Origin: Phenylobacterium montanum
GTDB taxonomy: Bacteria > Pseudomonadota > Alphaproteobacteria > Caulobacterales > Caulobacteraceae
Length of the DNA: 64,000 bases
Assembly: GCF_018135625.1 (NCBI RefSeq)
Contig: NZ_CP073078.1
Span: 2,636,501 to 2,700,500 of the forward strand
Direction: 5' to 3'
The notes under the pieces were generated by a model. That model made no database searches. It had not been told where the DNA came from and worked only from the letters and a program-made list of their open reading frames with translations. Positions 42,090-50,092 of the stretch are shown here, in pieces; the first letter of the stretch is position 1, and each line of letters opens with the position of its first letter. Position numbers and translations under genes: made by a program.

Positions 42090-42899
42090 ATGGGACGCTT
42101 GCAAGGCAAGACTGCCGTGGTGCTCGGCGCCGCGGGGGCGGGCAACATGGGCCAGACCATCGCCCGACGCTTCGCCGCAGAGGGCGCGCAGGTCGTGGTC
42201 GCAGGGCGGCGTCTCGATCCCCTTGAGGCTCTCGCCCAGGAGATTGGCGGGCGCGCGGTCGTCTGCGACATCACCGTGCGCAAGGACGTCGACACCCTTG
42301 CCCGTGCAGCGCTGGACTGGACCGGACGGCTGGATGTCGCCCTGAACGCGACCGGATGGGGCCTTCTCAAGCCGTTCCTCGAAACGACCGACGAGGACCT
42401 TGCGGCGATGACGGCCCTGCAATTCATCGGCCCGTTCCAATGGATGCAGGCCACGCTGGCGGCGATGATCGAGGCGGGCAACGGGGGATCGATCATCCAG
42501 GTCAGCTCGGCCACGGCCACTATCATGCTGAACGACCACGCCGCCTACATGGGGACCAAGGCGGGGACCGATCACTTGGTGCGGTGCGTCGCCAACGAGT
42601 TCGGGCGGTACGGAATCCGCGCCAATTCCATATCGCCCGGCCTGACCGCGACACCGATGACCGCCGAGGCCCAGGCGACACCGGGCCTCTTCGAGGCTTT
42701 CGCGCCCTGCTACCCCCTGGGCCGCGTCGGGACCAGCGACGACATCGCCGAAGCCGCGGTCTGGCTTGCGCAAGACAATTGCTTCATGACCGGCCAGAAC
42801 CTGCAGGTGAACGGCGGCTTGACCCTGCGCCGCAATCCGGATCGGGACGAAATATCGGCCTCTGTGATACGGGCGATGCAGCCCAATCCAGTAAGCTAG
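42090..42899 (+). CDS. SDR oxidoreductase
   Basis: A 269-residue SDR with cofactor loop LGAAGAGNMG (slightly longer than usual), Arg-Arg after beta-2 (VVAGRRLDPL, suggesting NADP), LNATGWG in place of NNAG, Ser in IQVSSATAT and YMGTKAG with Tyr and Lys. It may belong to the extended-loop group found with enoyl-ACP or cyclic-ketone reductases. It is followed by the crotonase gene with only 8 bp between, so they form one operon under promoter copy F. Confidence 0.87.
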   Translation: MGRLQGKTAVVLGAAGAGNMGQTIARRFAAEGAQVVVAGRRLDPLEALAQEIGGRAVVCDITVRKDVDTLARAALDWTGRLDVALNATGWGLLKPFLETTDEDLAAMTALQFIGPFQWMQATLAAMIEAGNGGSIIQVSSATATIMLNDHAAYMGTKAGTDHLVRCVANEFGRYGIRANSISPGLTATPMTAEAQATPGLFEAFAPCYPLGRVGTSDDIAEAAVWLAQDNCFMTGQNLQVNGGLTLRRNPDRDEISASVIRAMQPNPVS

Positions 42900-42907
42900 G
42901 CCCCGCC

Positions 42908-43744
42908 ATGCCCGACACCTTGATCCTGATCGACGAGCCGCGGCCCTTCGTGCGGCGGCTGACCCTGAACCGGCCGGACAAGCGCAACGCCCTTTCCAAC
43001 GCCCTGCGCGCCGAACTGTTCGCCGCCCTCGAGGCCGCCGACCGCGACCCCGAGGTCAGGGTCACCATCCTGCGCGGCGCCGGAGCCTGTTTCTCCGCCG
43101 GCTACGACCTCTCGCCCGAGGGCGCGCGCCAGCCCCTGCCCTTCCACACCGCCGCCGGCCCCGGCCAGTGGGCGCGCCACGTGGTCGAGGGCTGTTTCCG
43201 CGTCTGGGACCTGGCCAAGCCGGTGATCGCCCAGGTGCACGGCTGGTGCCTGGCCGGCGGCTCCGAACTCGCCACCGCCTGCGACCTCGTCTATGTCGCC
43301 GAGGACGCCCAGATCGGCTACCCGCCTGTTCGTATGATGAGCCCGCCGGACAACCAGTTCCACGCCTTCCTCTGCGGCTTGCGCCCCGCCATGGAGATGA
43401 TGCTGACCGGCGACGCGATCGACGGCGTTGAAGCCGTCCGCGTCGGCTTCGCCAACCGCGCCTTTCCCGCCGAACGCCTGGAAGACGAGGTCCTGGCCAT
43501 GGCCGAGCGCGTGGCCAAGATCCATCCTGACGTGCAGCAGATGAACAAGCGCTCCGTCCATCGGGCCATGGAGCAGATGGGGCTGCGCGCAGCCTTGCGC
43601 GCCGGCGCCGAGATCCAGGCCCTGGCCCTGACCACCCCGGCCTCCAAGGAGACCTTCGCCCGCTTCAAGACCAGCGTCAAAGACGCCCTCGACGCCCGCG
43701 ACAAGGCCTTTGGCGACTACAGGACAGGCGGCGATCACGCCTAG
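42908..43744 (+). CDS. Enoyl-CoA hydratase/isomerase (crotonase family)
   Basis: A 278-residue crotonase. The oxyanion-hole segments are ACFSAGYDL and WCLAGGSELA; the Glu in GGSEL corresponds to the first catalytic acid, but the second Glu (usually in PEx) is not obvious because the segment reads GYPPVRMMSPP. It may thus be an isomerase, ring-cleaving hydrolase or variant hydratase rather than a standard hydratase. The long C-terminal helix part (VQQMNKRSVHRAMEQMGL) is normal. It closes the plus-strand SDR-crotonase operon. Confidence 0.88.
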   Translation: MPDTLILIDEPRPFVRRLTLNRPDKRNALSNALRAELFAALEAADRDPEVRVTILRGAGACFSAGYDLSPEGARQPLPFHTAAGPGQWARHVVEGCFRVWDLAKPVIAQVHGWCLAGGSELATACDLVYVAEDAQIGYPPVRMMSPPDNQFHAFLCGLRPAMEMMLTGDAIDGVEAVRVGFANRAFPAERLEDEVLAMAERVAKIHPDVQQMNKRSVHRAMEQMGLRAALRAGAEIQALALTTPASKETFARFKTSVKDALDARDKAFGDYRTGGDHA

Positions 43745-44090
43745 CTTGTCGTCCGGAAAGCTGGGCGCGGCGGTCGAAAACGACTTGCGCGTCTCAGCCG
43801 GGTCGCCGTAAGCCCGTCCATGATCGGCGGCCCTGGGCTTGGGGCCTCCTGAGCTGGATGATGTCAGGCATGAGGATCGGGATCGGCGGCGAGCACCGGC
43901 CCCCCGGCCGCGGCCACTCAGATCGGCAGAGCGACGACGAAGCGCTTCATGTCGGGGGAGCCATTGTCGTATCGAGAGCGGCCAGGGCGTGCTGCTCGAA
44001 ACGAATTGCATGAACAGGGAGGGTCCCCGGGGCTTGGCGGGGCCTTGATTTCGGGGTGGCGACTGGCGATCGTTCCAGGCGCCGGCCCCG
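43745..44090. other. Intergenic stretch between catabolic and copper islands
   Basis: No convincing gene. Short open frames here have no start signal or recognisable motifs. It separates the plus-strand crotonase from the convergent copB and marks the border between the two islands. No T-tract terminator was identified. Confidence 0.6.
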
Positions 44091-45044
44091 CTAGAACCAT
44101 CCCCTCAGGCCAACGACAAAGGCCGCGCCGGCGGGCGCCTCGCCGACAGCGCGGAAATAGGACGCCGTCCTGCCGACCTTCCGGTCCCACGAGACGCCGA
44201 CGTAGGGCGCGAACTCTCGGCGAATCTCGTAGCGCAGGCGAAGGCCCAATTCCGCGTTCGACAGGCCGGAACCGGTGCGGGTCCTGGGGTCGTCGCTGGC
44301 GGCGAAGTTGAACTCGGCGCGCGGCTGCAGAACGAGGCGCTGGGTGAGCCGAAGATCATAGGTCCCCTCGGCGCGGGCCAGCACCTGGCCCTGGGTGGAA
44401 ACGAACAGTGCGCCTTCGAGATCGAACCAGTAGGGTGCGAGCGCGCGGGCTCCGAGCGTGAGATAGGTCCTGGCCCGTGGCGCGAAGTCCTGCCGCACAC
44501 CCGCCTGCAGGTCGACATAGCGGCCGACCGCGCGCGAATAGAGAGCCTGCGCCTCGGCGGTCTCAAGGCTCTGCTTTGTGCTCCCGTCTCCCTCTGAACG
44601 AACGAGGAAGCGGTCGAGATCGTGGCCGGCCCAGGCCTCGCCGTCCCAACGGTAGCCGCCACCGGAGCCCGCCTGATACTCGCCGAGGTTCAGCATCACC
44701 TTGGAAAAGGCCATGCCCCCCATTTCTTCGCGGGTCATGGCGCGGGCATGGGCCATGGCCGCTGGATCGAAATAGCGGTCGGCGGCGTAGTCGCCGCTCC
44801 ACGGCGGCGGGGATTGAACTGGCGGCGTCGCAGTTGAAGGCGCCGGAGCGGGCTGGGCCGGCGCGGCGGGCGCCGACATGCCCGGCATGCCGGCCATGCC
44901 GCCCTGGGCGGGCGAAGTTGTTGCGGCCGGCGGAGAAGACGGCTGCATCTTCATGCCGGCCATATCTCCCTGGCTCATGGTTTGCGCCATGGCCGGACCT
45001 GCAATGAGGAGGCTTGCTGTCAAGAATAGGGCCAGCCGGGTCAT
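44091..45044 (-). CDS. copB: Copper resistance protein B (outer membrane)
   Basis: A 317-residue CopB. A signal peptide (about 1-20, ending PAMAQ) precedes a Met/Pro-rich copper-binding segment (MAGMKM, GGMAGMPGMS) and the beta-barrel domain (from about residue 105: MAFSKVMLNLGEYQ) ending WF. CopB binds or passes copper at the outer membrane together with the CopA oxidase. ATG 45044 overlaps the copA stop as ATGA, so it is translated from the copAB message. Confidence 0.9.
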   Translation of the reverse strand: MTRLALFLTASLLIAGPAMAQTMSQGDMAGMKMQPSSPPAATTSPAQGGMAGMPGMSAPAAPAQPAPAPSTATPPVQSPPPWSGDYAADRYFDPAAMAHARAMTREEMGGMAFSKVMLNLGEYQAGSGGGYRWDGEAWAGHDLDRFLVRSEGDGSTKQSLETAEAQALYSRAVGRYVDLQAGVRQDFAPRARTYLTLGARALAPYWFDLEGALFVSTQGQVLARAEGTYDLRLTQRLVLQPRAEFNFAASDDPRTRTGSGLSNAELGLRLRYEIRREFAPYVGVSWDRKVGRTASYFRAVGEAPAGAAFVVGLRGWF

Positions 45045-46852
45045 ATCGCCTTCTCGTCCAGCGGACGCACGGCGAAGACCTGGAACATGCCCACGGCCAT
45101 GTGCAGGAACATGTGGCAATGGAAGGCCCAATCGCCGGCGGCGGGGGTGAAATCCCAGCTGACCTTGCCAGCGGGCATGACATTGACCGTGTGCTTGCGC
45201 GGGCGATGGCCCTCCGGCCCATGCGCTAGCTCGACGAAATGACCGTGCAGATGCATCGGGTGGGACATCATGGTGTCGTTCACCAGGGTGACCCGAACCC
45301 TTTCGCCCGAGCGGAACATGAGAGGCTTTGTGGTGTCGCTGTAACGCTCGCCGTCGAGGCTCCACATGAACCGTTCCATATTGCCGGTCAGATGGATTTC
45401 AACGGTCCGGCCCGGCGCCCTCTGGTCGGGGTTGGGTTCGAGGGCGGCCAGGTCCTTGTAGACCAGCACCCGGTGGCCGACGCTTTCCAGCCCCTGCCCC
45501 GGCTCGCCAGTGCGATCCTGGGGCATGGGAGCGATCATCTCGACGCCAGGGCCGAGCTTCACCTGAGGGGCGTTGAGAGGATCGCGCATCGACATCCGCA
45601 TACCGCCCATATCGCCCATCACGTCCGAGCCACGCGGCTTCGGCTGCGCCATGCCAGGCAGGACCTGGGCGGTCGCCGGCGCGGGCATCGCCATGCCGGC
45701 CATGGAGGCGCCCACCGGCTGCGAGCCCTTCTGCATAGCCGACATGTCCATGCCCATATCGCGCAGGGTGTCGATCGGCCGCGGTCGCAACGGCGGGAAC
45801 TCGGCGGTCATCCCCGTACGTGGCGCCAGCACCCCCCGCGCCATGCCCGACCGGTCGACAGTCTCGGCGACGATGGCGTAGGCCCTGTCCTCGGACGGCT
45901 GGACGATGACGTCGTAGGTCTCGCCATTGGCGATCTGGAACTCGTCGACCACTACGGGTCGCACGTTCTGGCCGTCCGACGCCACCACGGTCAGCTTCAG
46001 GCCGGGGATGCGTACATTGAAGATGGTCATGGCCCCGGCCGCGACGAAGCGGAGCCGGACGCGCTCGTCAGGCTTGAACAAGCCGGTCCAGGGGGCGTTC
46101 GGACCATGGCCGTTCATCGGGTAGGTGAAGGCCGCGCCGGTCACGTCGGCGATGTCTGTCGGATCCATCAGCATCTTTGACCACTCGACCCGCTCGGCCA
46201 GGGTTTGGTCCTTGCCGGAGAAGAGGCCCGCTATGGTCTGGCGCTGATAATTGAAGACGCCGCTGTCCTGCTTCAGCTTGGCCAGGATCCGCGCTGGCGG
46301 CGTGAAGCTGTAGTCCGAGAGCATGATCACGTGCTCCCGGTCATAGGCGACCGGGTCGGACCCTTTCGGCTCGATGATGATGGGGGCGAACATGCCCTCC
46401 ATCTCCTGGAAGCCGGAGTGGCTGTGGTACCAGTAGGTTCCGTTCTGGATGACGGTGAACTCGTAGACGAAGGTCGAATGCGGCGGGATTCCCGGAAAGC
46501 TGACGCCGGGCACGCCGTCCATCTGAACGGGTGTGAGCACGCCGTGCCAGTGGAGCGAGGTCTCCTCGTCCATGCGGTTTTCCACCGCGATGCGAGCGCT
46601 TTGGCCTTCCTTCAACCGAAGCAGCGGCCCGGGCATGGTTCCGTTGATCAGCACGGCCCCGCCGGGGCGGCCGTCGATGGTCACCGGCCGCCGCTCGATC
46701 ACCAGCTTCAGGTCCTGCCCGGACAGCGTCGGCGGCGCCTGGGCTCCAGGGCTGGTCGTCTGGGCCCAGGCCGGCCAAAAGTTCGCCGCCGCCAGGCCGC
46801 CGCCGAGACAAGCTGCTGCGCCGAGGACGCGGCGCCGATCCATGGTCTTCAT
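45041..46852 (-). CDS. copA: Periplasmic multicopper oxidase CopA
   Basis: A 603-residue copper-resistance multicopper oxidase with a Tat signal (MDRRRVLGAAA). Copper-site motifs are all present: LHWHG, YWYHSHSG, HPMHLHGH and HCHMFLHMAVGM, forming the type 1 and trinuclear centres. A Met-rich insert (MGMDMSAM, MAGMAMP, MGGMRMSM) lies near residues 365-440, typical of Cu(I)-oxidising enzymes. It detoxifies periplasmic Cu(I). ATG 46852 places the twin-Arg properly. It is divergent from copC. Confidence 0.93.
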   Translation of the reverse strand: MKTMDRRRVLGAAACLGGGLAAANFWPAWAQTTSPGAQAPPTLSGQDLKLVIERRPVTIDGRPGGAVLINGTMPGPLLRLKEGQSARIAVENRMDEETSLHWHGVLTPVQMDGVPGVSFPGIPPHSTFVYEFTVIQNGTYWYHSHSGFQEMEGMFAPIIIEPKGSDPVAYDREHVIMLSDYSFTPPARILAKLKQDSGVFNYQRQTIAGLFSGKDQTLAERVEWSKMLMDPTDIADVTGAAFTYPMNGHGPNAPWTGLFKPDERVRLRFVAAGAMTIFNVRIPGLKLTVVASDGQNVRPVVVDEFQIANGETYDVIVQPSEDRAYAIVAETVDRSGMARGVLAPRTGMTAEFPPLRPRPIDTLRDMGMDMSAMQKGSQPVGASMAGMAMPAPATAQVLPGMAQPKPRGSDVMGDMGGMRMSMRDPLNAPQVKLGPGVEMIAPMPQDRTGEPGQGLESVGHRVLVYKDLAALEPNPDQRAPGRTVEIHLTGNMERFMWSLDGERYSDTTKPLMFRSGERVRVTLVNDTMMSHPMHLHGHFVELAHGPEGHRPRKHTVNVMPAGKVSWDFTPAAGDWAFHCHMFLHMAVGMFQVFAVRPLDEKAI

Positions 46853-47049
46853 CTTGCGTTCCGTCGTGACGCCCTTCGGAGTGCAGAAAATACGCAGCAG
46901 CGCGTCGCTTTCCCTCAGCAATAACCGACAAATCGTCGAAGATGCCGATCGCGACCTTGATCGCGTTCACCCGCTCAACGTCGCCAAAGCCGCGAGGGAT
47001 CAGCTTGGGCTAGCGCGTATTCCAGCAGTTTCACAACAGGACCTGATGC
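46853..47049. promoter_or_regulatory. Divergent copA/copC promoter region
   Basis: A 197-bp interval that must hold the promoters for copAB and for copC-copD-cusF. No ATACCC-type CsoR operator was found in it, unlike the ATPase/csoR interval. An ECF-type promoter driven by the CnrH-like sigma factor is a possible alternative, but I could not assign its -35 and -10 with confidence. Confidence 0.45.
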
Positions 47050-47412
47050 ATGAAGCTCCACTTGATCGGCGCCGCGCTCGCCTTGACTCTAGCCGGGACC
47101 GCCACCCAGGCCTTGGCCCATGCGCACCTCGTGGCCGCTGATCCGGCGGCTAACGCCGTCGCCCCCGCGCCGAAGCAACTGACCCTGAAGTTCAGCGAGC
47201 GGCTGGAGCCCAAATTCTCGGGCCTTGCCGTGACCATGCCGCAGATGAGCGGCATGGCGGCCGCCGCGAAGGTCGAGGTTTCGCCGGACGGCAAGAGCCT
47301 GATCGCCACCCCGAGCGCGCCTCTGTCGGCCGGCGTCTACAAGGTGAGCTGGCACGCAGTGACCGCCGACACCCACCGCACCGAGGGCGCCTTCACCTTC
47401 ACCGTCCGCTGA
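47050..47412 (+). CDS. copC: Periplasmic copper-binding protein CopC
   Basis: A 120-residue CopC. The signal peptide ends ALA, so that His24 becomes the mature N-terminal residue (HAHLVAADP), the first Cu(II) ligand of the family. The distal site residues are visible in SWHAVTADTHRTEGAF. Only one Cu(II) site is expected, since a Met-rich Cu(I) loop is weak (MPQMSGM). It likely delivers copper to CopD, whose gene follows by 4 bp. Confidence 0.92.
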   Translation: MKLHLIGAALALTLAGTATQALAHAHLVAADPAANAVAPAPKQLTLKFSERLEPKFSGLAVTMPQMSGMAAAAKVEVSPDGKSLIATPSAPLSAGVYKVSWHAVTADTHRTEGAFTFTVR

Positions 47413-47416
47413 GCCC

Positions 47417-48328
47417 GTGGAAGCCGCGTTCGTCCTGATCCGCCTCGCGGGCTTCCTGGCCGGCGCCACGCTGTTCGGCGCGCCGATCTTCGCTCTGTAC
47501 AACCCGCCGCTGGCCGAAATCGTGGCCAGCCGGCTGAAGCCCATGCTGATGACGGCGGCCTGCCTTTCGGCTGCCGCGGCGATGGCTGGCCTGGTCATGC
47601 AGACAGGACGAATGGCCGGTGACCCCGCCGCCGGCCTCGACCCCGCCACCCTGGGTGACGTCGTCAGGGGCACGGGGTTCGGCGCCTCGGTGCTCGTGCG
47701 AACCGGCGCGACCCTGCTTGCGCTCGGCCTGCTGGTCGGGCTCCGGCCCCCGCGCCAGCTCTGGACGCTGACGACCATCCTGGGCGCGGTCGGGCTGGCC
47801 ACCCTGGCCCGGGCGGGACATGGCGCGGCCGACGAGGGGATCGCAGGGCTGGTGCACACGACGGCTGATATCGCCCACCTGCTCGCTGCCGGCGCCTGGC
47901 TCGGCGCACTCATGATGTTCGTCTTGGCGCTAGAGGCCCGCGGTTGCGGCGCAGCCGAGGCCCAGGTGATTCACCGTGCGCTGAAAGACTTTTCCGGAGT
48001 TGGCTCCATCGCTGTCGCTGCCATCGTCGCATCCGGCCTGGCAAACGGGTGGTTTCTGGTGGGCCTGGGCCACCTGGGCGGCCTTACAGCCTCACCATGG
48101 GGCCGGCTCCTGATCGTCAAGCTGGTGCTGTTCGCCATGATGCTGGCCTTCGCCGCGCTCAACCGCTTTCGCCTGACACCGAGGCTAGAGGCGGCAGGGT
48201 CGGATGACCCGGGCGCGGCGATCTCGGCGCTTCGCTACAGCATAGGGCTCGAATTCGCCCTGGGCGTCGGGGTTCTGGCGCTGGTGGCGGCCCTCGGGGT
48301 GCTGACGCCGCCCGTATCGGCGCCTTGA
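47417..48328 (+). CDS. copD: Copper resistance membrane protein CopD
   Basis: A 303-residue inner-membrane protein with about eight hydrophobic segments, of the CopD/YcnJ family. Intramembrane His and Met residues such as ARAGHGAADE, LVHTTADIAHLLAAGAW are in the expected positions. It is thought to import copper received from CopC. The GTG start at 47417 lies just after the copC stop. Translation is probably coupled. Confidence 0.88.
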   Translation: MEAAFVLIRLAGFLAGATLFGAPIFALYNPPLAEIVASRLKPMLMTAACLSAAAAMAGLVMQTGRMAGDPAAGLDPATLGDVVRGTGFGASVLVRTGATLLALGLLVGLRPPRQLWTLTTILGAVGLATLARAGHGAADEGIAGLVHTTADIAHLLAAGAWLGALMMFVLALEARGCGAAEAQVIHRALKDFSGVGSIAVAAIVASGLANGWFLVGLGHLGGLTASPWGRLLIVKLVLFAMMLAFAALNRFRLTPRLEAAGSDDPGAAISALRYSIGLEFALGVGVLALVAALGVLTPPVSAP

Positions 48329-48390
48329 GGGATCGCGCCTGGCTCGTGCGTAATTCAGGCCAACAACACCGCGACGACAGAGATTCCCGA

Positions 48391-48708
48391 ATGAAACTTC
48401 CCTTCGCTTTGCTTGCGCTGCTGGCCGCCGGCCCCGCCTTCGCCCAAACCATGCCGGACACGCCAGCCTCGAGCACGCAACAGCCTGCCGCCGCCACCGC
48501 CGAAGGCGTCGGCCAGATCAAGTCGATCGACGCTAAGGGCGGGACCCTGACCATTCATCACGGCCCGATCGCCGCCCTGGGTTGGCCCGCCATGACCATG
48601 ACCTTCAAGGCAAGCCGCGAGGCCTTGCAGACCGCCAAGGCCGGCCAGACAGTGAAATTCACGCTGAATACCCCGGAAAACGAGGTCGTGGCGGTGCAGG
48701 CTCAATAA
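48391..48708 (+). CDS. CusF-like periplasmic copper-binding protein
   Basis: A 105-residue small protein with a signal peptide (1-19, ending AFAQ). The CusF Cu(I)/Ag(I) site is fully conserved: His57, Trp65, Met68 and Met70 (HHGPIAALGWPAMTMTF), with spacing identical to E. coli CusF His36/Trp44/Met47/Met49. In CusCBA systems CusF hands Cu(I) to the pump, but no CusCBA is in the window, so it may act as a free periplasmic chaperone with CopA. Confidence 0.9.
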   Translation: MKLPFALLALLAAGPAFAQTMPDTPASSTQQPAAATAEGVGQIKSIDAKGGTLTIHHGPIAALGWPAMTMTFKASREALQTAKAGQTVKFTLNTPENEVVAVQAQ

Positions 48709-48755
48709 TAAGCGATGTGCAAGCAGGGCATGAACGCCAAGGAGGCGATCGAGAC

Positions 48756-49046
48756 ATGACGCGGAACCTCGACGACTGGATCGCCGAGTTGGCCAACGCC
48801 CCTGCGGACCGGTCACTGGCCGGGCTCGAGGCGTCGGTCGAACAGAGCATCGCCGAGCGGCGACGCGAGACGCGCGCCATTGCAGCCTTGGCGCCCGTGC
48901 AGGCGGCGACCTTGGCGGTTGCGCTCGCCATGGGCGTCGCGGCCGGCGGCGTCGTGATCGGGACGGCGACCCGTGGGCAGCCTGCAGGCGTATTCGCTGC
49001 GGCTACCCTGCTTGCGCCCTCCACCTTGCTGGATGGTGAGGGATGA
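48756..49046 (+). CDS. CnrY-like anti-sigma factor (putative)
   Basis: A 96-residue protein with a cytosolic N-terminal part (MTRNLDDWIAELANAPAD, then ERRRETRAIAAL) and one membrane helix (about 48-80). Size, one-helix topology and position directly before a CnrX-like sensor and CnrH-like sigma factor match CnrY of Cupriavidus metallidurans, which holds the ECF sigma at the membrane. The primary sequence similarity cannot be judged by eye. GGAGG is at 48741-48745. Its end overlaps the sensor gene by ATGA. Confidence 0.7.
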   Translation: MTRNLDDWIAELANAPADRSLAGLEASVEQSIAERRRETRAIAALAPVQAATLAVALAMGVAAGGVVIGTATRGQPAGVFAAATLLAPSTLLDGEG

Positions 49047-49483
49047 GCCTCGCCCGCAGCATCGCGCTGACCCTGATCCTTTCCATCGCGGTGGCGGCGA
49101 TCGGGGCCTGGGGCGGCGCCGAATACGCGCTCCACCGAATGCGCCCGCAAACCCCGCTGCACGAGCTGGTGCACCAGAAACTGCGCCTGACGGCGGACCA
49201 GCAGCGCCGGATCGAGGGTCTAGAACGCCAGCATGAACAGCGCCGACAGGCCCTGCAGGCCGAGATGCGCGCCGCCAATGCGGATCTCGCCCACGCCATC
49301 CAGGCGCAGCACGCCTATATGCCAGAGGTGCAGGCGGCCGTCGACCGGTTCCACCACGCCATGGGGGACCTGCAGAAGGAGACCATCCTGCACGTCCTGG
49401 CGATGCGCCAGGTGCTGACGCCCGAGCAGGCTGAGCAGTTCGACGCCACCGTCGCCAGGTCGCTGACCGAAGAACCCAGGTGA
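49043..49483 (+). CDS. CnrX-like periplasmic metal sensor
   Basis: A 146-residue protein, one N-terminal membrane anchor (about 5-28) and a periplasmic four-helix hairpin. His40, His44, Glu61, His117 and Met121 are all present (LHELVH and ILHVLAM) and each lies exactly two residues before the metal ligands of CnrX (His42, His46, Glu63, His119, Met123). CnrX binds Co/Ni and signals to CnrY; here the surrounding genes are for copper, so the metal sensed is open. It is flanked by CnrY-like and sigma genes with 4-bp overlaps. Confidence 0.82.
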   Translation: MSLARSIALTLILSIAVAAIGAWGGAEYALHRMRPQTPLHELVHQKLRLTADQQRRIEGLERQHEQRRQALQAEMRAANADLAHAIQAQHAYMPEVQAAVDRFHHAMGDLQKETILHVLAMRQVLTPEQAEQFDATVARSLTEEPR

Positions 49484-50055
49484 GCCTTGACCCTACGGCG
49501 GCCGACCAGGCGCTGGCGCGACGGGCCGCCGAAGGCGACGACCGCGCGTTCGCCGAGCTCGTCCGTCGGCATAAGGACGGCCTCTATCGCCTGCTGCGCC
49601 GCTACACAGGTAACCCCGATGACGCCTACGAGGCGGCGCACGAGGCCTTCATCGCCGCCTGGGGCGCGCTTCGGCGCTACGACCCGGCCCGCCCTTTCGG
49701 GGCGTGGCTACGCACCATCGCCATCAACAAAGCCCGCGACCGCAGCCGCCGGTCCAAGGTCCGCAGGCTGCTGTTCGGGGACAGACCGATCGAGGAGAGC
49801 GGGGCGATGCAAGCCGCCGATCCCGCATGCGGAGCCGAAGAAACCCTATTCCAGATCCAGCGCGCCAGGATGCTCGATCGGGCGATCGCGGCGCTCCCGC
49901 CTCAGCTCAAGGAGCCGCTGCTGCTGACCGGGTTCGAGGGCCTTTCACAGCAAGAGGCCGGCGCCGTCCTCGGCGTGTCGGCCAAGACCATCGAAACGAG
50001 GGCCTATCGCGCCCGCAAAATCTTGGCCGCTCGCCTCGGCGGCTCAATGACCTGA
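49480..50055 (+). CDS. ECF sigma factor, CnrH-like
   Basis: A 191-residue sigma-70 family ECF factor, the same length as CnrH. Region 2 (FAELVRRHKDGLYRLLRRYTGNPDDAYEAA, then FIAAWGAL) and region 4 (LPPQLKEPLLLTGFEGLSQQEAGAVLG, with HTH VSAKTIETRAYRARK) are clear. It should be freed from the membrane anti-sigma when the sensor binds metal and then transcribe the metal-resistance genes. GTG 49480 overlaps the sensor stop. It is convergent with the copper ATPase gene. Confidence 0.9.
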   Translation: MSLDPTAADQALARRAAEGDDRAFAELVRRHKDGLYRLLRRYTGNPDDAYEAAHEAFIAAWGALRRYDPARPFGAWLRTIAINKARDRSRRSKVRRLLFGDRPIEESGAMQAADPACGAEETLFQIQRARMLDRAIAALPPQLKEPLLLTGFEGLSQQEAGAVLGVSAKTIETRAYRARKILAARLGGSMT

Positions 50056-50092
50056 GGGTCGCGTTGAGGCCTACCGCCGCCGTGGTCTCCGC

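Noticed and set aside
43918-44190. Short minus-strand frame in the catabolic/copper border
   Set aside because: No ribosome site or recognisable domain, and it overlaps the 3' end of copB.
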